A stretch of DNA of 64,000 nucleotides from assembly GCA_000383355.1 (NCBI GenBank), contig KB911090.1:75502-139501 (forward strand), read 5' to 3'. The notes under the pieces are model-generated. The model was not told the origin of the DNA. It searched no databases and saw nothing but the letters and a program-made list of their open reading frames with translations. Below are positions 52,200 through 60,676 of this stretch, piece by piece (position 1 is the first letter of the stretch; the number at the start of each line of letters is the position of its first letter). Both the position numbers and the translations under genes were made by a program. Source of the DNA: Flavobacterium sp. SCGC AAA160-P02 (GTDB lineage Bacteria; Bacteroidota; Bacteroidia; Flavobacteriales; Flavobacteriaceae).

Positions 52200-52221
52200 T
52201 TTAAAAAAAAGGTATAAATAC

Positions 52222-52773
52222 TTATTTTTTCCATTGTAGTGTTTCCATTAAATGAAGAATATCTTTCTTAATATGATGCACCGCTGGCAAAAGAGAATCG
52301 TAATTTGGTTTTGTGTTAAAATATAAGGCTCCTTTTATGAAATGATCTGTACTATCTGTGATGTGAAATTGAATTTGAGAAGCTGCATTTCCTGTGATGT
52401 CGTGAAGGGTTCCAAATACCTTATTTTGATCATTTATATAGTCATTTGATGAAATTTTTGCTGCCCTTGATGTGTGTTTAAAGACTAGTTTTTCTGATTC
52501 TATTAATAATTCTCTTAGATTATCATCAATTTTTCTGTAAGTTATATCTATAGAAGCTTTCAATTTTGGGTATTCTATCTTAAGCCAATTTTTAGGAGCG
52601 TCCTTTAATTCTGCACTTTCAGAAACCTCAAATACATAAGGTCTTTGCAAAGTCAATTCTTGGTATATTGTTGTATCATATTCTAAATTCAAAAAAGCTT
52701 TAGGCTTTGGTAACGTTTCTTCTGAACAAGAAGCAAATGAAATAAAAATAATGCTAAAAAATATTCTATGCAT
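52222..52773 (-). CDS. gldD: Gliding motility lipoprotein GldD
   Basis: A 183-residue lipoprotein (signal MHRIFFSIIFISFASC). The family pattern is LPKPKAFLNLEYDTTIYQ just after the cysteine, then RPYVFEVSESAELK, WLKIEYPKLKASIDITYR and GNAASQIQFHITDSTDHFIKGALYFNTKPNYDSLLPAV. GldD is needed for flavobacterial gliding and chitin use in Flavobacterium johnsoniae, with unknown biochemical role. Its start overlaps the gldE stop by 8 bases, and the order mutY-ssb-gldE-gldD is the classical one. Confidence 0.95.
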   Translation of the reverse strand: MHRIFFSIIFISFASCSEETLPKPKAFLNLEYDTTIYQELTLQRPYVFEVSESAELKDAPKNWLKIEYPKLKASIDITYRKIDDNLRELLIESEKLVFKHTSRAAKISSNDYINDQNKVFGTLHDITGNAASQIQFHITDSTDHFIKGALYFNTKPNYDSLLPAVHHIKKDILHLMETLQWKK

Positions 52774-54106
52774 TTTGTCTTGTAACTTTTAATTGTTTGA
52801 TGCGCTTTCTATCTAAAGCCTCTATGGTAAAAGTATAAATATCAAAATTTATTTTCTCGCCTATTTTTGGAAACTTTCCTGAGAGCTCTAGTATAAATCC
52901 TGCTATTGTTTCTGATTCTCCTTTATAGTCCTCAAACTTTTCTTCGTTAGTATCCTCTAAAACTTTACAAAAATCTTTAATTGTAATTTTACCGTCAAAA
53001 ATATAATTATTAGCATCTATTTTTGAATACGAAAGATCATCGGTGTCAAACTCGTCATTAATTTCTCCAACAATTTCTTCTATAACATCTTCTAAGGTAA
53101 CTAGACCGCTAGTCCCTCCATATTCGTCTACAACAATTGCTAAGTGGTTCTTTCTTTCTCTAAACTCTCCTAGAAGGTCGTCTAGTTTTTTATTTTCAGG
53201 AACAAAAAATGGGGTTCTAAGTAATTCTTGCCACTTAAAATTTTTATGATCTAAATACCCCAATAAATCTTTTGAATATAAAATACCTACAATATTATCT
53301 ATAGAACCTTTGTAAACCGGATTTCTAGAATACCCATGCTTTAAAATTTTAGTTAAAACTTCATCATAAGGCTCTGTCTCAGATAAAGCAAAAATATCTA
53401 TTCTTGGCTTCATTATCTGAACAGTTTCTGTGGCTCCAAAACTGACGATTCCTTCTAAAATTTTTTGTTCCTCTTTGGTAGTTGCTCCCTCTGAGGTAAG
53501 CTCTAATGCTTTTGATAATATTTCTACTGAAAAATTAGAGTTTTTACTCCCTAGCCTTTTTTCAATAATTTTAGTTAAATTAATTAAAGGGTAGCTTAAA
53601 GGTGTTAAAACAATCGTTAATAACTGAAGTGGTTTACTCATAAAATTACAAAACTTTAAGGCTCTTCTTGAAGCATATACTTTGGGTAAAACTTCTCCAA
53701 AAAGAAGAATAAGAAACGTAACTAAAATTACTTCAATTGAAAATTTCACAATGCCGGAAGGAATTGTAAATCCTATTATTTTTAATGATAGGTTTTGATC
53801 TTTTAAAAACACTGCTCCTAAAGACGCAAAAATTAATACAATAAGTATGTTTAAAAAATTATTGGCTATAAGAATTGTTGCTAATAACTTTCTTGGTTTT
53901 TGCAACAGGGTAACTACAGGGTTACTTTCTTTTGTTTGCTCAGAAATTTTAATAATATCTGTTTTAGAAAGAGAAAAAAAAGCTACTTCTGTACCAGAGA
54001 TTAAAGCAGAAAAAAAAAGTAATAAAAAAAGAAAAAGGATTGCTACCATAGACATGCTGTCTATTTGAGATATATATTGTAAAAAAAGTTCGGGATCTGA
54101 ATCCAA
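52766..54106 (-). CDS. gldE: Gliding motility-associated protein GldE (CNNM/CBS/CorC-HlyC)
   Basis: A 446-residue membrane protein of the CNNM transporter-like family. The transmembrane domain (about 10-185, starting LFLFLLLFFSALISGTEVAF) is followed by a CBS pair (about 205-330, including DEYGGTSGLVTLEDVIEEIVGEI) and the CorC/HlyC domain (about 350-446). GldE resembles Mg2+/Co2+ efflux proteins and partly supports GldD function. It overlaps gldD by 8 bases and follows ssb by 20. Length is usual. Confidence 0.95.
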   Translation of the reverse strand: MDSDPELFLQYISQIDSMSMVAILFLFLLLFFSALISGTEVAFFSLSKTDIIKISEQTKESNPVVTLLQKPRKLLATILIANNFLNILIVLIFASLGAVFLKDQNLSLKIIGFTIPSGIVKFSIEVILVTFLILLFGEVLPKVYASRRALKFCNFMSKPLQLLTIVLTPLSYPLINLTKIIEKRLGSKNSNFSVEILSKALELTSEGATTKEEQKILEGIVSFGATETVQIMKPRIDIFALSETEPYDEVLTKILKHGYSRNPVYKGSIDNIVGILYSKDLLGYLDHKNFKWQELLRTPFFVPENKKLDDLLGEFRERKNHLAIVVDEYGGTSGLVTLEDVIEEIVGEINDEFDTDDLSYSKIDANNYIFDGKITIKDFCKVLEDTNEEKFEDYKGESETIAGFILELSGKFPKIGEKINFDIYTFTIEALDRKRIKQLKVTRQNA

Positions 54107-54126
54107 ATAATAGAATTTATTAATTT

Positions 54127-54558
54127 TTAAAATGGCAAATCGTCATCAATAGGTGTATTCTTAGGTTGTACAGGTATTTCTGAAGGAGTTTCGTTACTAG
54201 AGGTTGCCGGAGCTCCAGTTTCTTTTTTAGTAGATAAAAAAGTCATGTTAGCTACATGTATTTCTGTTGTATACCGTTTTATACCTTCTTGCTCCCATTG
54301 GCGAGTTTTAATGCGTCCCTCACAGTAAACTTTGTCTCCTTTAGATAAATATTTTTCGCATATTTCGGCAAGTTTATTTCTAACAACTAAGGTATGCCAT
54401 TCTGTATTGGTAACTTTTTGTCCGGTTTGTTTACTCGTGTAACTTTCATTGGTTGCTATGGGAAAACGACCAATAGAATTTCCTCCTTCAAAATAGTTCA
54501 TCTTTACTTCATCTCCTAAATGACCTATTAATATTACTTTATTGATTGTGCCAGACAT
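54127..54558 (-). CDS. ssb: Single-stranded DNA-binding protein
   Basis: A 143-residue SSB with an OB fold (about 1-108: GTINKVILIGHLGDEVKMNY, TNTEWHTLVVRNKLAEICEKYL, GRIKTRQWEQEGIKRYTTEI), a short disordered linker, and the acidic C-terminal tip DDDLPF that recruits repair and replication proteins. It lies 30 bases after mutY. Confidence 0.97.
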   Translation of the reverse strand: MSGTINKVILIGHLGDEVKMNYFEGGNSIGRFPIATNESYTSKQTGQKVTNTEWHTLVVRNKLAEICEKYLSKGDKVYCEGRIKTRQWEQEGIKRYTTEIHVANMTFLSTKKETGAPATSSNETPSEIPVQPKNTPIDDDLPF

Positions 54559-54588
54559 TACTATTTATTAATTATTATATCAAATGTA

Positions 54589-55644
54589 CTAAAAAATTTC
54601 CTTGAATTTTGAGTTGTATTCTTTCAAGAAGTTGGCAATTAAAACAGGCACAGGAAATAATTCTATTTCTTGCCAATTGATCAATGCTTTTTGATGATGA
54701 TCTGTACTTAGTATCCAAAATTTTGTAAATAAATGTTGATGAGAGAGCTTGTGTACAATTGAAATTTCATTAAATAGCTGAATGCTAGCATTCATTGGCA
54801 CAAGAGTTTGAAAATCTGTAGAATCTACTAATTCATCTAAAGCAACCTCTGTTGCTGTTTCAATTAGAGGAAATTGATAGAGTCCTTGCCAAATTCCTTT
54901 ACCTTTTCGCTCTTCAAAAATTGTTTTTTTCTCTTTAGTGACAACTACAATATAATTAAAATACTTCTTTTTTACCTTTAGTTTCTTTTCCTTAACAGGG
55001 AGCTCTTTGACCAGTTTTTTGTCAAAAGCCAAACAACTTGAACTAATTGGACAATGATGACAGTCTGGGTTTTGTGGTTTGCATTGCAAAGCCCCAAAGT
55101 CCATAATTGCTTGATTATATACCCCAGACTGAGTCTTGTCTAGCAAAGATTGCGCTAGGTTCTTAAACTCTTTAATTCCTTTGGTACTGTTTATTGGAGT
55201 ATGTATTTGAAAATACCTAGCTAAAACCCTATAAACATTACCATCCACAACAGCTGTAGGTTCATTAAAGCATATAGATGCAATTGCTGAAGCTGTATAA
55301 TCACCAATTCCTTTTAGCTTAATTAACTCTTTGTAGGTTGTTGGAAATGCACCATTTAACTCTGTTGAAATGTATTTAGCAGTAAAGTGTAAGTTCCTAG
55401 CCCTAGAATAATACCCCAATCCTTGCCACATTTTTAAGACCTTACTTTCTTCTGCATTTGCAAGATCTTCAACTGTTGGAAAAACAGTTGAAAAAGCCAG
55501 GTAATAACTCATTCCTTGAGCTACTCTTGTTTGCTGTAACATGATTTCAGATAGCCAAACCAAATAAGGGTCTTTAGTTTTACGCCATGGTAAATCTCTT
55601 TTTATCTGTAAATACCAGTAAATTAATATGTTAGAAAAACTCAT
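54589..55644 (-). CDS. mutY: A/G-specific adenine DNA glycosylase
   Basis: A 351-residue MutY that removes adenine mispaired with 8-oxoguanine. The catalytic EIMLQQTRV (Glu33) and the helix-hairpin-helix LKGIGDYTASAI with Asp134 (AVVDGNVYRV) are present. The [4Fe-4S] cysteines are C188, C195, C198 and C204 (spacing 6-2-5), and the C-terminal NUDIX-like domain (about 225-345) recognises 8-oxoG. It heads the operon mutY-ssb-gldE-gldD and is divergent from the HU gene. Confidence 0.97.
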   Translation of the reverse strand: MSFSNILIYWYLQIKRDLPWRKTKDPYLVWLSEIMLQQTRVAQGMSYYLAFSTVFPTVEDLANAEESKVLKMWQGLGYYSRARNLHFTAKYISTELNGAFPTTYKELIKLKGIGDYTASAIASICFNEPTAVVDGNVYRVLARYFQIHTPINSTKGIKEFKNLAQSLLDKTQSGVYNQAIMDFGALQCKPQNPDCHHCPISSSCLAFDKKLVKELPVKEKKLKVKKKYFNYIVVVTKEKKTIFEERKGKGIWQGLYQFPLIETATEVALDELVDSTDFQTLVPMNASIQLFNEISIVHKLSHQHLFTKFWILSTDHHQKALINWQEIELFPVPVLIANFLKEYNSKFKEIF

Positions 55645-55727
55645 TGAAAATCTTTACAGTTGCAATATTACGTCTTAAAATTGATTTATTTTTAACTGTT
55701 TCCTTTTACGGAATAGATTAATTATCA

Positions 55728-55735
55728 TATATTTG
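55728..55735 (+). promoter_or_regulatory. -7 promoter element of the HU gene
   Basis: TATATTTG is an exact TAnnTTTG match 39 bases before the HU ATG. A run of Ts at 55704-55707 is at the right distance (20 bases) for a weak -33 element. Confidence 0.5.
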
Positions 55736-55774
55736 CCAGCGAATTTTTAGGAAAAAAATATAAATTATAGTAAC

Positions 55775-56065
55775 ATGACGAAAGCAGATATTGTATCGAA
55801 AATCTCGGACAAATCAGGAATTGAGAAAGCAGATGTATTAGCAACAGTAGAGGCATTTATGACAGAGGTTAAAGGTGCTTTAGAACAAGGAGAAAATGTT
55901 TATTTAAGAGGTTTTGGTAGCTTTATTATCAAAACAAGAGCTGAAAAAACAGGAAGAAATATTTCTAAAAACACTACTATCAAAATTCCAGCTCATAATA
56001 TTCCAGCTTTTAAACCAGCAAAAACTTTTACTGAAGGAGTAAAAAGCAAAGTGGTAGTAAAGTAA
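55775..56065 (+). CDS. HU family DNA-binding protein
   Basis: A 96-residue HU/IHF-fold nucleoid protein. The helical N-terminal half (TKADIVSKISDKSGIEKADV) is followed by the signature LRGFGSFIIKTRAEKTGRN and the DNA-grasping arm ending PAFKPAKTF. It bends and compacts DNA as a dimer. It has its own promoter and is followed after 44 bases by a 29-residue basic gene and a terminator, a compact highly expressed-looking unit. Confidence 0.96.
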   Translation: MTKADIVSKISDKSGIEKADVLATVEAFMTEVKGALEQGENVYLRGFGSFIIKTRAEKTGRNISKNTTIKIPAHNIPAFKPAKTFTEGVKSKVVVK

Positions 56066-56109
56066 TTATACAAATCTAAATCGAAAGATTTATAAAAAAT
56101 TAGACAATT

Positions 56110-56199
56110 ATGCCAAGTGGTAAAAAAAGAAAGAGATCAAAGATCTCAACACACAAACGCAAGAAAAGAGCTAGAGCAAACAGACACAAGAAGAAGTAA
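56110..56199 (+). CDS. Tiny, extremely basic conserved-type protein (29 residues)
   Basis: The frame reads MPSGKKRKRSKISTHKRKKR, then ARANRHKKK. More than half the residues are Lys or Arg, and there are no acidic residues. It has an ATG 44 bases after HU and a stop embedded in a perfect terminator stem, so it is the last gene of the HU transcript. The composition resembles small ribosomal proteins of the bTHX/L36 kind, and similar short ORFs recur in this position in flavobacteria (from memory). A ribosome- or RNA-binding role is inferred only. Confidence 0.8.
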   Translation: MPSGKKRKRSKISTHKRKKRARANRHKKK

Positions 56200-56219
56200 G
56201 GTCTAGACCTTACTTTTTC
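56194..56219 (+). terminator. Terminator overlapping the stop of the 29-residue gene
   Basis: AAGTAAGGTC-TA-GACCTTACTT is a perfect 22-base palindrome followed by TTTCT. The TAA stop codon lies inside the left arm (56197-56199), so ribosome termination and hairpin formation are closely linked. Confidence 0.85.
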
Positions 56220-56228
56220 TGTATTGCT

Positions 56229-56309
56229 TTAAAACAAAATACGTTCATTGAAATAGAGGTATTTATTCTGCATCAGGCAGAAGCCTCGTATGGTATTAAA
56301 ACAAAATAC
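56229..56309. repeat. Two 14-base direct repeats flanking a small hairpin, HU-rng spacer
   Basis: TTAAAACAAAATAC occurs exactly at 56229-56242 and 56296-56309. Between them, AGGC-AGAA-GCCT (56275-56286) can form a tetraloop hairpin. This is the leader region of rng. The role is unknown; it could be a 5' UTR element or a chance duplication. Confidence 0.5.
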
Positions 56310-56368
56310 CTGTTTAAAATTAATCCATTATCTGTCATTATTGACATTTAGTATAAAACCATTTCAGT

Positions 56369-57898
56369 ATGAAAACAGAATTAATAATTCGTTCAAATTC
56401 ATCTGATATTGATTTTGCCTTATTAAAAGATGGAAAACTTATAGAATTAAATAAAGAAACAACTGATAATAAATTCTCTGTTGGCGACATATTTTTAGCC
56501 AAGATTGGAAAAGTATTAACAGGGCTTAATGCTTCTTTTGTTAATGTAGGATACCCTAAAGACGGTTTTTTACATTATCATGATTTAGGAGCAAAAGTGC
56601 AATCTTTAAATAATTTTATTAAGAAAGTAAGCACAGGTAAGTATAAAGAATTCACTTTAAAAAACTTTCGCTTTGAGAAAGACATTCACAAAGACGGAAG
56701 TATTAACGACGTACTAAAATCAGGTCAAAATTTATTAGTACAAATTGTAAAAGAACCTATTTCTACCAAAGGACCTAGATTAAGCTCAGAGCTTTCTATA
56801 GCAGGTAGATTTTTGGTATTAGTTCCTTTTTCTGACAGAATTTCTGTTTCTCAAAAAATAGAAGATTCAAAAGAAAAAGAACGATTAAAAAGATTAGTAA
56901 AAAGCATTAAGCCAAAGGGCTTTGGTGTTATTTTAAGAACTGTTGCTGAAGGAAAAAAAGTGGCAGAATTAGATAAAGATTTACAAAATTCATTAGACCG
57001 TTGGAAAACAATGTGTAAGCGAATTGCCAACACAAACACACCAACAAAAGTATTAAGCGAATTAAACAGAGCTTCTTCAATTTTAAGAGATCTAATGAAT
57101 GATTCTTTTACAAATATTGTTACCAATGATGAAACTCTTAAAGTAGAAATTAAAGAGTATCTTCAAGAGATCTATCCTGAAAAGGAAAAGATTGTAAAAC
57201 TTCATACATCAGCAACTCCTATCTTTGAAAAATACGGAATAGAACGCCAAATAAAAACATCTTTTGGTAAGACTGTTTCTATGAGTAGAGGGGCTTATTT
57301 AGTGATAGAACACACTGAAGCATTACACGTAATAGATGTAAACAGTGGTAATCGTTCTAACAAAGCTGGTTCTCAAGAAGAAACTGCATTAGAAGTAAAT
57401 TTAATTGCTGCTACTGAAATTGCAAGACAATTGCAATTAAGAGACATGGGAGGAATTATAGTAATTGACTTCATTGATATGCACCGTGCAGAAAATAGAA
57501 ATAAATTATTTCAGCATTTAAAAGAGCACATGTCTTTAGACAGAACAAAGCATAAAATTTTACCGCCAAGTAAATTTGGGTTAATCCAAATTACAAGGCA
57601 AAGAGTTCGGCCTGAACTCAGTATTAAAACAACAGAACCAAACCCTAATAGCAATGGAGAAGTAGAAGCTCCTATTGTTTTGTTAGACAAAATTGAAGCC
57701 GATTTGGAACGTGTTATTTCAAATCCTAAAAATAAAAACGTGGTGTTGAACGTACATCCTTTTATTGCTTCTTATTTGACTAAAGGAATATCGTCGATTC
57801 GTTTCCGATGGTATTTAAAACACAAAAAGTGGATAACTATTATACCTAGAGATGCTTACAACTATTTGCAGTACAAATTTAAAATTGTACGTAAGTAA
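56369..57898 (+). CDS. rng: Ribonuclease G/E family endoribonuclease
   Basis: A 509-residue RNase G-like enzyme for rRNA and mRNA processing. The S1 domain (about 36-128) is interrupted by an insertion and is followed by the RNase H-like and 5'-sensor regions. The catalytic aspartates are D323 in VIDVNSGNRS and D367 in GIIVIDFIDM. The C-terminal small domain ends near 509, with no long RNase E-type scaffold tail. I do not see the CPxCxG zinc-link in its normal form: the corresponding region reads LIQITRQRVRPELSI with no cysteine pair. It stands alone, ending at a strong terminator. Confidence 0.94.
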   Translation: MKTELIIRSNSSDIDFALLKDGKLIELNKETTDNKFSVGDIFLAKIGKVLTGLNASFVNVGYPKDGFLHYHDLGAKVQSLNNFIKKVSTGKYKEFTLKNFRFEKDIHKDGSINDVLKSGQNLLVQIVKEPISTKGPRLSSELSIAGRFLVLVPFSDRISVSQKIEDSKEKERLKRLVKSIKPKGFGVILRTVAEGKKVAELDKDLQNSLDRWKTMCKRIANTNTPTKVLSELNRASSILRDLMNDSFTNIVTNDETLKVEIKEYLQEIYPEKEKIVKLHTSATPIFEKYGIERQIKTSFGKTVSMSRGAYLVIEHTEALHVIDVNSGNRSNKAGSQEETALEVNLIAATEIARQLQLRDMGGIIVIDFIDMHRAENRNKLFQHLKEHMSLDRTKHKILPPSKFGLIQITRQRVRPELSIKTTEPNPNSNGEVEAPIVLLDKIEADLERVISNPKNKNVVLNVHPFIASYLTKGISSIRFRWYLKHKKWITIIPRDAYNYLQYKFKIVRK

Positions 57899-57915
57899 GG
57901 CACATATATATCAAC

Positions 57916-57947
57916 AAAAACCCACATTGTTTTCAATGTGGGTTTTT
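57916..57947. terminator. Bidirectional terminator between rng and uvrC
   Basis: AAAAACCCACATTG, a four-base loop and CAATGTGGGTTTTT form a 14-base-pair stem with T-runs in both directions, between convergent genes. Confidence 0.93.
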
Positions 57948-57969
57948 TATTTTTTACGCTATAAACAAG

Positions 57970-59760
57970 CTACTTAGAGTTAAAATACTGATAGATTTTT
58001 TTAGCTCTCGCATCACCAACAATTTCCTGCAACTCTTCAAATGTGGCTGTCTTAACTCGTTTTGCTGATTTAAATTTTCGCAATAAAGACGTAATTGTTT
58101 GTTTCCCAATATTAGGGATCTGTTCTAATTCTGATTGAATAGCACTCTTACTTCTCTTATTTCTATGTAATGTTATTCCAAATCTATGTGCTTCATTTCT
58201 TAAAAACTGAATAATTTTTAATGTTTCAGATCGTTTATCTAAATACATAGGAATTGGATCTCCTGGGTAATAAATTTCTTCCAATCTCTTTGCAATTCCA
58301 ATAATAGCTATTTTACCTCTTAAGCCAAGTAAGTCTAAACTTTTTAATGCGGAAGATAGCTGCCCCTTCCCTCCATCTATAACAATTAATTGGGGAAGTG
58401 GCTCGTCTTCAGACAAAAGCCTCTTATAACGCCTAAAAACAACCTCCTCCATAGAGGCAAAATCATCTGGTCCATCTACTGTTTTTATGTTATAATGACG
58501 GTATTCTTTTTTAGTTGGTTTCCCATCTTTAAAAACAACACAAGCTGCTACAGGATGTGTACCTTGTATATTAGAATTATCAAAACATTCTATATGCCTA
58601 GGTTCTTCAGACAATCGTAAATCTTTTTGCATTTGAGTCATAATTCTTTTTACATGACGATCTGGATCTGCAATTTTTATTTGCTTAAACTGTTCTTGTC
58701 TATAATACTTAGCATTGCGTTCTGAGAGCTCTATAATCCGTTTTTTATCTCCAAGTTTTGGAACTGTTACTTTAATGCCATTCCCTAAATCAATTTCAAA
58801 AGGAACATAGACTTCTTTAGACATAGAATTAAATCGTTGTCTAATTTCTACAATCGCTATCTCTAAGATTCTTTTATCTGATTCATCTAACTTTTTTTTA
58901 ATTTCAGTAGTATGAGATTGAATGATAGAACCATTTGCAATTTTAAAGAAATTAACATAGCCATAACTTTCATCAGAAATAATGGAAAAAACATCTACAT
59001 TGTTTATAGAAGGGTTTACAATGGTAGATTTAGATTGATAGTTAGATAGTAAGTTTAATTTTTCCTTTACTTTCTGAGCCTCCTCAAATTCCATTTTCTC
59101 TGCTAACACTTGCATTATTTCCTGAAACTTATCTAGACTTTCTTTAAAATTTCCTTTTACAATATTTCTAATTGCTTTAATAGTTTCGTTATAACGTTCT
59201 TCTTCTTGAAAATCTTCACAGGGGCCATTGCAGTTTCCCAAATGATATTCTAAACAAACCTTGTATTTTTTTGTTGCTATTTTTTCTCTAGATAAATCAT
59301 ATTTACAAGTTCTTAATGGGTATAACTCTCTTATTAAATCTAATAAGACTTTTACTGTTCTAACATTTGTATAGGGTCCAAAATACTCAGACCCATCTTT
59401 GATAACTCTTCGAGTCATGAAAATTCTAGGAAACCGCTCTTTTTTAATACAAATCCAAGGATAGGTTTTATCATCTTTTAACATGATATTATATCTTGGC
59501 TGGTATTTTTTAATCAGGTTGTTTTCTAATAATAATGCATCTGTTTCTGTATCTACAACAATATGCTTAATACTAACAATTTTCTTTACAAGAATTCTAG
59601 TTTTTGCATTCTCGTGATTTTTTGTAAAATACGATGCAACTCTTTTCTTTAAATTCTTTGCTTTTCCAACATATAAAATCTTGTCTTCTTTATCATAATA
59701 CTGATAAACTCCAGGAGAGTCTGGGATTGTTTTTAATTGAATTTCTAGAGAAGTTGGCAT
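57970..59760 (-). CDS. uvrC: Excinuclease ABC subunit C
   Basis: A 596-residue UvrC that makes both incisions in nucleotide excision repair. The GIY-YIG nuclease (about 12-95) has GVYQYYDKEDKILYVGKA. The UVR motif is near 205-240 (EKMEFEEAQKVKEKLNLL). The RNase H-like C-terminal nuclease has ECFDNSNIQGTHPVAACVVF and LIVIDGGKGQLSSAL, and two HhH motifs end the protein (IPNIGKQTITSLL). Length is normal. It is a single gene. Confidence 0.97.
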   Translation of the reverse strand: MPTSLEIQLKTIPDSPGVYQYYDKEDKILYVGKAKNLKKRVASYFTKNHENAKTRILVKKIVSIKHIVVDTETDALLLENNLIKKYQPRYNIMLKDDKTYPWICIKKERFPRIFMTRRVIKDGSEYFGPYTNVRTVKVLLDLIRELYPLRTCKYDLSREKIATKKYKVCLEYHLGNCNGPCEDFQEEERYNETIKAIRNIVKGNFKESLDKFQEIMQVLAEKMEFEEAQKVKEKLNLLSNYQSKSTIVNPSINNVDVFSIISDESYGYVNFFKIANGSIIQSHTTEIKKKLDESDKRILEIAIVEIRQRFNSMSKEVYVPFEIDLGNGIKVTVPKLGDKKRIIELSERNAKYYRQEQFKQIKIADPDRHVKRIMTQMQKDLRLSEEPRHIECFDNSNIQGTHPVAACVVFKDGKPTKKEYRHYNIKTVDGPDDFASMEEVVFRRYKRLLSEDEPLPQLIVIDGGKGQLSSALKSLDLLGLRGKIAIIGIAKRLEEIYYPGDPIPMYLDKRSETLKIIQFLRNEAHRFGITLHRNKRSKSAIQSELEQIPNIGKQTITSLLRKFKSAKRVKTATFEELQEIVGDARAKKIYQYFNSK

Positions 59761-59918
59761 AGAACGAAAATACTATTTTATTTTTTCTTAATGAGTTATA
59801 AAGTGAATTGGACTGTGCAATAAGGAAGGTTTTAAAAAAAATAGTCAGTCATTTTAATAGCTCGTGCTAAAAAAAAGAACCGTGTTTAAGGAGTTGAAAT
59901 TCTTGTAATTTATAACTG

Positions 59919-60536
59919 TTATTCTATTACTTTTTCTTCTTTAGGAAACGCTGTTTTACTGAAAATAAAAAGCAAGGCTACTCCAGTAGTAATATAGGCA
60001 TCTGCAGGATTAAAAATATAATTAAAAAATCTAAAAAAATCCCCTCCTATAAAAGGAATCCAGTCCGGAAGATTGCCTTCCCAGATAGGAAAGTAAAACA
60101 TATCTACCACTTTCCCATAAAACAATTCTCCGTATGGCCTATCAGAAAACAATGTTGCTAGATTAGTACCTATTGGAGTATCAAAAACAACACCGTAAAA
60201 AACAGAGTCTATAATATTACCAACTGCACCAGAGAAGATTAAAGCTATTGCAAAAATTACTGCATTGTGTGTGCCTTTTTTTATATGCTGGGCTAACCAA
60301 TAAATAATACCAGAAACAGCTACCAATCTAAATAGTGTTAAAAACAGCTTTCCTGCTTTTCCTCCAAACTCAAAACCCATAGCCATTCCGTTATTTTCAA
60401 CAAAATGAATTCTAAACCAATTAAATACTTTTACTTCTTCACCTAAAAAAAAGTTTGTTTTAATATAAATTTTTACAATTTGATCTATTAGTATTGCTAA
60501 GATTACCGTTAATAAAGCAATGTTTTTTTTAGACAT
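59919..60536 (-). CDS. lspA: Lipoprotein signal peptidase (signal peptidase II)
   Basis: A 205-residue inner-membrane aspartic protease that cleaves prolipoproteins; its many substrates include the lipoproteins in this window. Four helices are predicted, with FVENNGMAMGFEFGG, and the catalytic aspartates in GAVGNIIDSVFYG and FNPADAYITTGV. It is slightly longer than typical E. coli-type LspA (about 164), mainly because of a loop of about 35 residues (TLFSDRPYGELFYGKVVDMFYFPIWEG region), as in other Bacteroidota. It lies between uvrC and the DksA-like gene. Confidence 0.95.
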   Translation of the reverse strand: MSKKNIALLTVILAILIDQIVKIYIKTNFFLGEEVKVFNWFRIHFVENNGMAMGFEFGGKAGKLFLTLFRLVAVSGIIYWLAQHIKKGTHNAVIFAIALIFSGAVGNIIDSVFYGVVFDTPIGTNLATLFSDRPYGELFYGKVVDMFYFPIWEGNLPDWIPFIGGDFFRFFNYIFNPADAYITTGVALLFIFSKTAFPKEEKVIE

Positions 60537-60647
60537 ATTTCTAGAATTATTATGGAAACAAAAATAAGAATATTATTGTATTTGAGGTTTGTGTTAACAA
60601 AACATTGGTACTCTTACAAATGAAATTGTGCTATTTTGAAAAAATAA

Positions 60648-60673
60648 AAAAGCTTCCTAATTAGGAAGCTTTT
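60648..60673. terminator. Terminator after the DksA/TraR-like gene
   Basis: AAAAGCTTCCTAATTAGGAAGCTTTT is a perfect 26-base palindrome with A-rich sequence on the plus-strand left side, i.e. U-rich after the stem in the minus transcript. It starts only 4 bases past the gene's stop codon. Confidence 0.87.
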
Positions 60674-60676
60674 GAT

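Larger units (their letters stand above)
51790..52221. other. 432-base gap with microsatellite and decayed coding remnant
   Basis: No intact gene is seen. On the minus strand, from about 51923 to 51801, a frame reads like the end of a protein (YIFLGIEAFESNSGIYSPRKS, ending KATLKKK), but it is closed upstream by a stop and has no start. The region also holds a nine-copy TTCTGT tract (51953-52006) and two hairpins (52062-52095 and 52170-52199). It looks like a degraded gene next to gldD. Confidence 0.5.

Noticed and set aside
58390-58620. Plus-strand ORF inside uvrC
   Set aside because: Shadow frame, Cys/Phe/Trp-rich composition without family resemblance.
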